Assembly (NCBI GenBank): GCA_029984035.1
Contig: JASBYJ010000007.1
Coordinates: 1 to 64,000, forward strand
Direction: 5' to 3'
Source of the DNA: Conchiformibius sp.
GTDB lineage: Bacteria > Pseudomonadota > Gammaproteobacteria > Burkholderiales > Neisseriaceae
DNA length: 64,000 nucleotides
Part shown: positions 57,443 to 64,000 of the stretch, piece by piece
Layout: the number at the start of each line of letters is the position of its first letter
Position numbering within the stretch: position 1 is the stretch's first letter
The notes under the pieces: generated by a model
What the model saw: only the letters and a program-made list of their open reading frames with translations
What the model was told of the DNA's origin: nothing
Database searches by the model: none
Translations under genes and position numbers: made by a program

Positions 57443-57480
57443 AAAAGCTCCTTAAACATGATGAACGTTTAGGAGCTTTT
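57443..57480. repeat. Hairpin overlapping the ribosome binding site of the decayed gene
   Basis: AAAAGCTCCTTAAAC (57443-57457) and GTTTAGGAGCTTTT (57467-57480) pair with one bulge. On the plus strand it looks like a terminator; on the minus strand the arm contains the AAGGAGC of the pseudogene, so folding would hide it. The remaining DNA to 57635 shows no gene. Confidence 0.6.
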
Positions 57481-57635
57481 ATATTTTGGGTTTTTGCTTA
57501 TATATCAGCCCCTAAATGGAGCTTGCGATATACAAGGCAGCTTTTTTTGATGAATGTCGCGGGTTGGTACAAGAAAGTCTTTTAATTCTGTTGATTTGAT
57601 TTCTTTGAAACGGTTCTAATAAATAGCGGGGCGGA

Positions 57636-58421
57636 TTAAGCGATTGCCGCTTTAAATTCTGACACCAATTGCGCTGCGCGTTCGGCTGCCTGCTGCGGAT
57701 ATGCTTCGATTTCGCGTACGATGCGGCTGCCGATAATCACGGCATCGCTCACTGCCGCAATTTTCGCAGCATCTTCCGTATTGCTGATGCCGAAACCTAC
57801 GCCGATAGGGAGGTCGATGTGTCGGCGCAATACGGAAAGTTTTGCTGCCACTTGGCCAATATCGAGTTCGGACGAACCGGTAACGCCTTTGAGCGAAACG
57901 TAATATACAAAACCGCCTGCCCGCCGGGCGATTTCCTGCATTCTGTGTTCTGAAGTGGTGGGCGCAATTAAGAAGATACAGTCAATGCCGTATTCGGCCA
58001 AAGCGTTTTGCAGCGGCGCGATGGATTCAATCGGGCAATCCACCGTTAAAACTCCGTCCACTCCGACTTGTGCGGCGGCTTGAGCGAAAGCGGCATAGCC
58101 CATTTTGTGTATCGGATTTAAATAACCCATCAAAATGACAGGCGTATCCTGATTGTGTTCGCGAAAACGGCCGACAGCCGCCAATACGTCGCGCAAAGAA
58201 GTACCGCCTGCCAAAGCCCGTTCGCTGGCACGCTGAATCACAGCACCGTCAGCCATCGGGTCGGAAAACGGAATACCCACTTCCAAAATGTCCGCACCCG
58301 CCTGCGCCATTGCCGTCATGATGGCGACAGTGGCCTCCAAATCGGGATCGCCTGCCGTAATGTAGGGAATCAATGCCTTGCGTTGCCCTAAAGCCTGAAA
58401 AGTTTTGCTGATGCGGTTCAT
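57636..58421 (-). CDS. trpA: Tryptophan synthase alpha chain
   Basis: Releases indole from indole-glycerol phosphate for TrpB. 261 residues, TIM barrel. Active-site Glu in ILEVGIPFSDPMADGAVIQ (about 49) and Asp in TVDCPIE, loop 6 region YYVSLKGVTGSS, phosphate site GVGFGISN and DAVIIGSRIV. The open frame reaches 58586, but ATG 58421 matches the family start MNRISKTFQAL. trpB is not adjacent; trpC lies 3.6 kb away, fitting the scattered trp genes of Neisseriaceae. Confidence 0.96.
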   Translation of the reverse strand: MNRISKTFQALGQRKALIPYITAGDPDLEATVAIMTAMAQAGADILEVGIPFSDPMADGAVIQRASERALAGGTSLRDVLAAVGRFREHNQDTPVILMGYLNPIHKMGYAAFAQAAAQVGVDGVLTVDCPIESIAPLQNALAEYGIDCIFLIAPTTSEHRMQEIARRAGGFVYYVSLKGVTGSSELDIGQVAAKLSVLRRHIDLPIGVGFGISNTEDAAKIAAVSDAVIIGSRIVREIEAYPQQAAERAAQLVSEFKAAIA

Positions 58422-58782
58422 GGTTGTGTTCCCGAAATGTGTAAAGTGTTGATTATAGTCAAGAGCGGTATGAAGCATCAAATTAGAAGCGCAATAGTGG
58501 ATAGTGATGATAGAAATCGGAGTGTATGCGGACTGTAGAACAACAGTGAGGATTGGGACAGTGTTATCTATGGGGACGGCATACATATTGAAGGCGTGTG
58601 TTTGATATTGTCCGTCGTTGTAGGTGTCGTATGTGAAATGGCTGGTTGTAACAGTATAATCATGTTGGAATGCTGTCTGTCGGGTGACGATGTTTGACGA
58701 TTATGCTGAATTGATACCGATTGTTTTTTATTTCGATTAATCGAATTGAAGCCATACCCTGATGAGTTGATATCAATAAATC

Positions 58783-58821
58783 AGGCTGCCTGAAACGGGA
58801 AAAATCCGTTTTCAGGCAGCC
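58783..58821 (-). terminator. Inverted DUS pair, terminator of lpdA
   Basis: GGCTGCCTGAAACGG and CCGTTTTCAGGCAGCC form an extended stem 20 bp after the lpdA stop on the minus strand. The remaining 58422-58780 is the upstream region of trpA and holds no gene. Confidence 0.8.
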
Positions 58822-58839
58822 CGGACGTTTCAAAACGCC

Positions 58840-60636
58840 TTATTTGCGTTTGCGCTGCGGCGGCAAATCGGTACACACGCCGAGTGCCACTTCCGCCGCC
58901 ATGCCGATGCTTTCGCCCAAAGTCGGATGCGGGTGAATGGTTTTGCCGATGTCTTCGGCGTCGCAGCCCATTTCAATCGCCAAACAGATTTCGCCAATCA
59001 TGTCGCCCGCGTGCGTGCCGACCATGCCGCCGCCGATGATGCGCCCCGTTTCCGCGTCAAAAATCAGCTTGGTAAAGCCTTCGTCCCGACCGTTGGCGAT
59101 GGCGCGACCGCTCGCCGCCCATGGGAATACGGACTTGGTAATTTTGATGTTGTCGCGTTTGGCGATTTCTTCGGTAACGCCCACCCACGCCACTTCGGGG
59201 TCGGTGTACGCCACGCCCGGAATCACGCGGGCATCAAAATAGGCTTTGTGTCCGGCGCAGTTTTCGGCGGCAACGTGTCCTTCATGCACGGCTTTGTGCG
59301 CCAGCATCGGTTGTCCGACCACGTCGCCGATGGCGTAAATATGGGGAACGTTGGTGCGCTGTTGTTTGTCCACTTCAATAAAGCCGCGCTCGGTAACGGC
59401 CACGCCCGCTTTGTCCGCGCCGCACAGTTTGCCGTTGGGCGCACGTCCCGCCGCCACCAGCACCATATCGTAACGTTGCGGCTCTTGCGGGGCTTTTTCG
59501 CCTTCAAACGATACGTAAATGCCGTCCGCTTTGGCTTCCACGGCAACGGTTTTGGTGTTGGTCATGATGTTGTCAAAGCGGTGGGCGTTCATTTTTTCCC
59601 ACACTTTTACCAAGTCGCGGTCTGCGCCCTGCATCAGTCCGTCCATCATTTCCACCACGTCAAGGCGCGTGCCGAGCGTGCTGTACACCGTACCCATTTC
59701 CAAACCGATGATGCCGCCGCCGATAATCAGCATTTTTTCAGGCAGCTTGCCGCCGTTTTGACGCAATTCCAATGCGCCCGTGCTGTCCACAATGCGCGGG
59801 TCTTGCGGAATAAACGGCAGATTCACCACGCGGCTGCCCACGGCGATGATGGCGTTTTTAAAGGCGATGGTTTTGCTTTCGCCCGTTTCGGCGGCTTGTT
59901 CGTATTGGCTGCTTTCGGTCAGGGCAACTTTGATGTGGTTGGCGGAAACAAATTCGCCGCGTCCGCGAATAATGTCCACTTTCCGCGCTTTGGCCATGCC
60001 CGCCAAACCGCCGGTGAGTTTGCCAATCACTTTTTCTTTGTAAGCGCGAAGTTGGTCAATATCAATTTCGGGTTCGGGGTATTTGATGCCGTTGGCGGCA
60101 AGGTGTTTCACTTCGTCAATCACCGCCGCGTTGTGCAACAGGGCTTTGGACGGAATACAGCCCACGTTCAAACACACGCCGCCCAAAGTGGCGTATTGCT
60201 CGACAATGGCGGTTTTCAAACCGGCATCGGCGGCGGCAAACGCGGCGGAATAACCGCCCGGCCCGCCGCCGAGCACCACCACATCGTATTCGGCATCGCT
60301 GCTGCCGGAGAACGCGGCGGCTTGCGGCGCGGGCGCGGCTGCCTGAACGGGTGCAGCTTGTTCGCTTTTTTCAGACGGCGCGGCGGCGGGCGCACCGGCG
60401 GCGGCCTCAATCACGGCAATCACGCCGCCTTCGGAAATTTTGCCGCCCACCGCCACTTTCACTTCTTTCACCACGCCTGCGGCTTCGGCGGGAACGTCCA
60501 TGGTCGCCTTGTCGGTTTCCAGCGTAATCAGCGTGTCTTCCACGTTTACCGTGTCGCCCGCCTTGATTTCCACGGCGATAACGTCCACGTTTTCGTGTCC
60601 GCCGATGTCGGGGACTTTCAGTTCAATCAAGCTCAT
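58840..60636 (-). CDS. lpdA: Dihydrolipoyl dehydrogenase with N-terminal lipoyl domain (P64k type)
   Basis: E3 of the pyruvate dehydrogenase complex. 598 residues. N-terminal lipoyl domain (1-80) with the lipoyl-lysine in ETDKATMDVPAE, an Ala/Pro linker (about 80-112), FAD-binding VVVLGGGPGGYSAAFAAAD, redox disulfide GGVCLNVGCIPSK, NAD-binding IIGGGIIGLEMG and the C-terminal His-Glu pair in HPHPTLGESIGMA. The same architecture is the P64k antigen of N. meningitidis. aceE and aceF, usually upstream, are not adjacent here. TTCAGACGGC, the core of other Neisseria DUS dialects, is inside the linker at 60370-60379. GC-rich relative to trpA and trpC. Confidence 0.96.
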   Translation of the reverse strand: MSLIELKVPDIGGHENVDVIAVEIKAGDTVNVEDTLITLETDKATMDVPAEAAGVVKEVKVAVGGKISEGGVIAVIEAAAGAPAAAPSEKSEQAAPVQAAAPAPQAAAFSGSSDAEYDVVVLGGGPGGYSAAFAAADAGLKTAIVEQYATLGGVCLNVGCIPSKALLHNAAVIDEVKHLAANGIKYPEPEIDIDQLRAYKEKVIGKLTGGLAGMAKARKVDIIRGRGEFVSANHIKVALTESSQYEQAAETGESKTIAFKNAIIAVGSRVVNLPFIPQDPRIVDSTGALELRQNGGKLPEKMLIIGGGIIGLEMGTVYSTLGTRLDVVEMMDGLMQGADRDLVKVWEKMNAHRFDNIMTNTKTVAVEAKADGIYVSFEGEKAPQEPQRYDMVLVAAGRAPNGKLCGADKAGVAVTERGFIEVDKQQRTNVPHIYAIGDVVGQPMLAHKAVHEGHVAAENCAGHKAYFDARVIPGVAYTDPEVAWVGVTEEIAKRDNIKITKSVFPWAASGRAIANGRDEGFTKLIFDAETGRIIGGGMVGTHAGDMIGEICLAIEMGCDAEDIGKTIHPHPTLGESIGMAAEVALGVCTDLPPQRKRK

Positions 60637-60841
60637 GTTTTGGCCTTTCTCAAGTTAGTTATCAAGTCGGTATATTCTTGAAATTCAAATTTTTTGTTCG
60701 GATGCGTTTTTATATGGCTTAGGTTTCCAATTGTTTGGCTTGGAAGCGTATTGAACCATAAGCAAAATATATGATGGTACTTTGGTTGCGTGCGATTATA
60801 ACGCAAAAGCCGTTTGAGAAAGCTTCAGGCTGCCTGAAAGG

Positions 60842-61285
60842 CTAACGGCATGATAAGTGTACCGCCAGTTCCTGAAAACTTTGCTCTAATGCGAGACATT
60901 CTTGCTCGTTGGGATTTTGGGCGGTGATTTCTTGTCGTGCCTCTTCGTGCAGGCGCAGCAGATGGGGGGCGTCGTCTCCTTGTTGTCGGAAACATGCTGT
61001 TGCTTGTCGGAAATAGCGGCGGCAGCTTTCAGGCAGCGTGGCGGATTCGGTTGCGGTAACGGTATCGGGCGGAGTAACGGTATCGGTCGGGAATGGTACG
61101 GTTGATATGGGGGTGTCGGTTGTTTTGGGCAGGGCGTCGAGAATGTTGTCTTGCCTGTCGTTGTAGTGCAGCAGGGGCTGTGCGGCAGATGCGGTTTCTG
61201 TTCGGGGTTCGGGTGTGCAGCCTGTAAGCGGCAGGCTCAGCAGGGTGAAGGAAAATAGGGCTGCCTGAAGATGTAATATATTCAT
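60842..61285 (-). CDS. Small lipoprotein of unknown function downstream of trpC
   Basis: 147 residues. Signal peptide with lipobox LPLTGCTPE (Cys about 23), then a low-complexity Thr/Pro/Asp stretch (about 50-85) and a C-terminal helical part with three cysteines. No domain recognised. The ATG overlaps the trpC stop by four bases (ATGA), so it is translationally coupled to trpC. Confidence 0.75.
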   Translation of the reverse strand: MNILHLQAALFSFTLLSLPLTGCTPEPRTETASAAQPLLHYNDRQDNILDALPKTTDTPISTVPFPTDTVTPPDTVTATESATLPESCRRYFRQATACFRQQGDDAPHLLRLHEEARQEITAQNPNEQECLALEQSFQELAVHLSCR

Positions 61286-62067
61286 TTAAAAAGTTTTCGT
61301 ACTTCTGCGGTGATGTCGGCGGCGCGCATAAAGGTTTCGCCGATGAGAAAGGTGTGCACGCCGTGCCGTTGCATGAAGTCAATGTCTGCTTTGCTGCGTA
61401 TGCCGCTTTCGGTGACGGGTATGCTGCCTGAAAGGTGGGGCAGTAGGCGCAGGGTTTGCTGTAAATCTACTTCAAATGTGCGTAGGTTGCGGTTGTTGAC
61501 GCCGCGCAGGGGGGTGGTGAGACGGCGGCATTTTTCGAGTTCGCTTTCATCGTGCAGCTCGAGTAATACGGACATACCGAGTTGGTGGGCGGTATGTTCC
61601 AGATGCTGTAGGGTGTTTTCGTCCAATGCGGCGGCGATGAGTAATACGGCATCTGCGCCCCATGCGCGTGCCTGCCAGATTTGGTATTCGTCGATGATGA
61701 AGTCTTTGCGCAGTACGGGCAGGGATACGGCTGACCGGGCTTCACGCAGATATTCGGGTGAGCCTTGGAAGTAGGGCGTATCGGTGAGTACCGACAGGCA
61801 GGCTGCACCTGCGGCTTGATAGGCGCGTGCGTGTTCGGTGGGGTGAAAGTCGGGGCGTATCAGGCCTTTGGATGGACTGGCTTTTTTGATTTCCGCGATG
61901 AGTGCGGGTTGTCCGAGTGCGTGTTTGGCGCGGATGGCTTCGATGAAATGGCGTACCGGCGGTGCTTCGGCTGCCTGAAGGCGTAATACGTCAAGCGGTT
62001 GGGCGGCTTTGGCGGCGGCTATTTCTTCGGCTTTGGTGGTTAGGATTTTTTGTAGGATGTCGGACAT
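61282..62067 (-). CDS. trpC: Indole-3-glycerol phosphate synthase
   Basis: Fourth step of tryptophan synthesis. 261 residues, TIM barrel, monofunctional. Family marks: [19 protein letters not shown] (catalytic Lys, about 57-75), [39 protein letters not shown], and [11 protein letters not shown]. The frame is open up to 62136, but ATG 62067 fits the family start [16 protein letters not shown]. It sits eight bases after the LprI-like lipoprotein stop and overlaps the next gene, so three genes form one minus-strand transcript. Confidence 0.96.
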   Translation of the reverse strand: MSDILQKILTTKAEEIAAAKAAQPLDVLRLQAAEAPPVRHFIEAIRAKHALGQPALIAEIKKASPSKGLIRPDFHPTEHARAYQAAGAACLSVLTDTPYFQGSPEYLREARSAVSLPVLRKDFIIDEYQIWQARAWGADAVLLIAAALDENTLQHLEHTAHQLGMSVLLELHDESELEKCRRLTTPLRGVNNRNLRTFEVDLQQTLRLLPHLSGSIPVTESGIRSKADIDFMQRHGVHTFLIGETFMRAADITAEVRKLFK

Positions 62068-62075
62068 GGTGCGGC

Positions 62076-63140
62076 TCAATCTATGCTGTATCCGTTGAGA
62101 TAGCGGGTGCGTTCGCGGGTGAGGCGGGTATCGCACTGCATCAGCAGATATAGGGTTTCGGTATCGTTACTGCCTTGTGCAGCGGTGCTGCGGCAGCTTT
62201 GTTGTCTTTGTTTTTCCCAGTTTTTTTGTTCGTTAAACAGGTCTTTCTGGATTTCGGGACTGATTTTGTTCCATGCGGCAATCAGTGCGGCGGAGGCTGC
62301 CTGATGCGCTTGCCGTGCGGCTGCTACATCGTTGTCGCCGATGTTGAGACGGTGTCCGTTTTCGGGGGTTAGAACGGTATGGGGAGCTGCGGTGTTTGGG
62401 GTCGGGCTGCCTGAAAGTGTCAGGTCGGCATTGTCGGGCAGTGGAAAGGCGGTAGTGGTGTTGTCGGAAGGGGAAAAATCGGGCAGTGTGATGACGGGTA
62501 GGGTTTCGGTGTTGCAGTCGGGAGATGCAATGGTATGCGATGTGTTTTGGAGTATTTGTAATGCGTTTTCGCGGCGGATAACGTTGCCGTTGGTTTCTAA
62601 AAGCTCTTTCACGCCATAGCCTGACAGGGCTTTTGCCAACAGTTTGGCATGTGTGTTGAGTGTGGCGGTGATGTCGCTGTTTTCTGGGTATTCCAAAACG
62701 AAATGCAGGGTATTGTCTTTCAGGCTGCCGTTTGCGGAAAGGGGGTTCAGGCAGCGTTCGAGTATGGCCGAAGGGGTGGGCAGGCCCAATAAGGGTGCGT
62801 TGGTTTGCGCTTGCTGCCAGATGTGTCCGGGCAGGGTGATGCTGATGTTGCTGCGGCAGTTTTTGCCGTTGCTGTCGGTTTGGCTTTGAACGGTGAGTTG
62901 TGCGGCGGCGGCGATGAGTTTGTCGGCATCGATGAAACGGTAGCTGTCTTTGGCTGCCAACAGTTGTGCTTCGGAAGCAATGGTTTGCCTGAAAGTATCT
63001 TGAATTTGGCGGTTCAGGTTCTCTTGATGATTGTTGTGGCAGCCTGGAGCCGGTGTTGCCGGTTCGGGCTTGCAGGCAGCCAAAAAGACTGATACTGCCA
63101 AGCAGAATAAAAGCGGTATGTTTGGGAAGCGGTAAGACAT
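62076..63140 (-). CDS. Lipoprotein with LprI/DUF1311-like C-terminal domain
   Basis: 354 residues. Lipobox VFLAACKPE (Cys about 23). A middle region of unknown fold, and a C-terminal part resembling the LprI lysozyme-inhibitor family: [21 protein letters not shown]-x-K-x-R then two cysteines ([22 protein letters not shown]). This suggests a periplasmic or surface-exposed role, possibly lysozyme resistance. The frame is open to 63356; ATG 63140 begins the signal peptide. First of a likely lipoprotein-trpC-lipoprotein operon, after dsbD. Confidence 0.78.
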   Translation of the reverse strand: MSYRFPNIPLLFCLAVSVFLAACKPEPATPAPGCHNNHQENLNRQIQDTFRQTIASEAQLLAAKDSYRFIDADKLIAAAAQLTVQSQTDSNGKNCRSNISITLPGHIWQQAQTNAPLLGLPTPSAILERCLNPLSANGSLKDNTLHFVLEYPENSDITATLNTHAKLLAKALSGYGVKELLETNGNVIRRENALQILQNTSHTIASPDCNTETLPVITLPDFSPSDNTTTAFPLPDNADLTLSGSPTPNTAAPHTVLTPENGHRLNIGDNDVAAARQAHQAASAALIAAWNKISPEIQKDLFNEQKNWEKQRQQSCRSTAAQGSNDTETLYLLMQCDTRLTRERTRYLNGYSID

Positions 63141-63174
63141 GCGGTAGTTTCCGTATGGTTTCAGGCTGCCTGAA

Positions 63175-64000
63175 TTATTGCGTGTGCTGTTTGGCGGCCA
63201 TGCTTTGCCACCATGCAATAAAGCTTTCGCCGTCCAGAAATCCGGCAACCGGCTCGCTGTGCCGTCCGTCTGCGTAAACGGCAAACAGGGCGGGCAGACC
63301 GTATGCGCCGTATTCTTTGAGTAAGGCGCGTTGTTCTTCGGTATTGGAGCTGACATCTATTTGGAACAGTCTGTCCATCGGTACGGCTGCCCGAACATCG
63401 GTGCGGCTGAAGGTTTTGGCTTCCATTTCGCGGCAGGTAACGCACCAGTCTGCATAAAAATCAAGCATAACGGGTAAAGTCGGATTATTTTGCAAGGCTG
63501 ATTGCATGGCGGTGCGCAGTTCGGCTACGCTGCTGTATCTGTGTATCGGATGCTGCTTATTTTCAGCGGGTGCGTAAAGGCGCAGGAAGTCGTGCAGATG
63601 CGTGGTTTTACCCATACTGCTTTGATAGCCGAACCATAGTCCGCCCATTGCCAACAGGGCGGCAATGAGGGAAGCTGCGGCTTTCAGGCAGCCTGAAAGT
63701 TTGGCGGAACGGTAAAACAGCCATAATGCAGGGGCAATCAGCAGCAGCGTATAAAGTATGGCCGAAACGGCGTAGCCTAAAAACGGTGCCGCCAGATACA
63801 CTGCCACTGCCAGCAATAAAAAGCCGAATACGTAGCGGATGCCGTCCATCCATTCGCCCGCACGGGGCAGAATGTGGCCGCCGAACACGGCGATTGCTAT
63901 CAGCGGCAGGCCTGTGCCCAATGCCAACGCATAGAGCAGCAGGCCGCCGAGCAAGGCATCACCGGTTTGGCCGATATAGCCCAAAGCGGCGGCAAGCGGC
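63175..64000 (-). CDS. dsbD: Thiol:disulfide interchange protein DsbD, C-terminal part (5' end outside window)
   Basis: The minus-strand frame stays open to the window edge. It covers the later membrane helices (PLAAALGYIGQTGDALLGG and on) and the C-terminal thioredoxin-like domain with the redox motif FYADWCVTCREMEAKTF, the C-V-T-C pair of DsbDgamma. DsbD carries electrons from cytoplasmic thioredoxin to periplasmic DsbC and cytochrome maturation partners. At least 275 residues are present, of about 570-600 expected. Confidence 0.95.
   Translation of the reverse strand, partial: PLAAALGYIGQTGDALLGGLLLYALALGTGLPLIAIAVFGGHILPRAGEWMDGIRYVFGFLLLAVAVYLAAPFLGYAVSAILYTLLLIAPALWLFYRSAKLSGCLKAAASLIAALLAMGGLWFGYQSSMGKTTHLHDFLRLYAPAENKQHPIHRYSSVAELRTAMQSALQNNPTLPVMLDFYADWCVTCREMEAKTFSRTDVRAAVPMDRLFQIDVSSNTEEQRALLKEYGAYGLPALFAVYADGRHSEPVAGFLDGESFIAWWQSMAAKQHTQ

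Noticed and set aside
58927-60681. 584-codon ORF opposite lpdA
   Set aside because: Antisense shadow of a clear lpdA gene despite its length.

Overview
The window is a chromosomal segment of a member of the Neisseriaceae. The clearest sign is the DNA uptake sequence: AGGCTGCCTGAA and its complement TTCAGGCAGCCT occur dozens of times, mostly between genes and often as inverted pairs that act as terminators. This is the variant called AG-simDUS in published DUS dialect work (Simonsiella and relatives), not the ATGCCGTCTGAA form of meningococci and gonococci. Gene content fits: dispersed trp and his genes, a lipoyl-domain dihydrolipoyl dehydrogenase (P64k type), a propionate (methylcitrate) island, and the tRNA order Gly-Cys-Leu. 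I cannot name the species.

Layout. 1-435: a tRNA cluster (Gly, Cys, an aberrant Cys-like RNA, Leu). 1069-9431: TfpX/TfpZ pilin accessory protein, metallo-beta-lactamase-fold hydrolase, thrS, panC, ppiD, rarD. 9605-13014: the iron uptake operon efeUOB. 13908-17283: coaD, sdaA, cspA, cmk. 17718-18796: a zeta-type toxin with a small upstream partner gene; the toxin has an in-frame stop 38 codons before the apparent end of its coding sequence. 19025-24864: alaS with a large insertion, a DUF262/HNH protein (defence candidate), waaF. 25112-25655: a decayed WG-repeat gene.

25853-33818: the propionate catabolism block (prpB, prpC, acnD, prpF, all minus strand), interrupted by a REP-associated tyrosine transposase with its REP palindromes and by a cation efflux gene next to a prpF-like fragment. 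DUS of other dialects lie in this block, which suggests import from another Neisseria lineage. 34291-43030: pgeF, aroQ, a lytic transglycosylase, tRNA-Pro, a Bcr/CflA transporter, anmK, a RluE-type pseudouridine synthase, argS. 43155-48261: hisH, hisA, a small membrane protein, a methyltransferase with regulatory domain, tRNA-Glu, tRNA-Arg, a DnaQ-like exonuclease. 48545-57105: a lipoprotein, greA, gamma-carbonic anhydrase, a metallophosphatase, miaA, two RDD proteins, an OmpA-family lipoprotein, a YqhA-like protein, asd. 57160-64000: a decayed small gene, trpA, lpdA, a lipoprotein, trpC, an LprI-like lipoprotein, and the 3' part of dsbD.

Most of the window is housekeeping. The parts worth a second look are the Cys-like tRNA, the toxin gene with its interrupted tail, the DUF262 protein, the mosaic propionate island with RAYT/REP elements, the enlarged alanyl-tRNA synthetase, and the use of the uptake sequence as gene ends and terminators.
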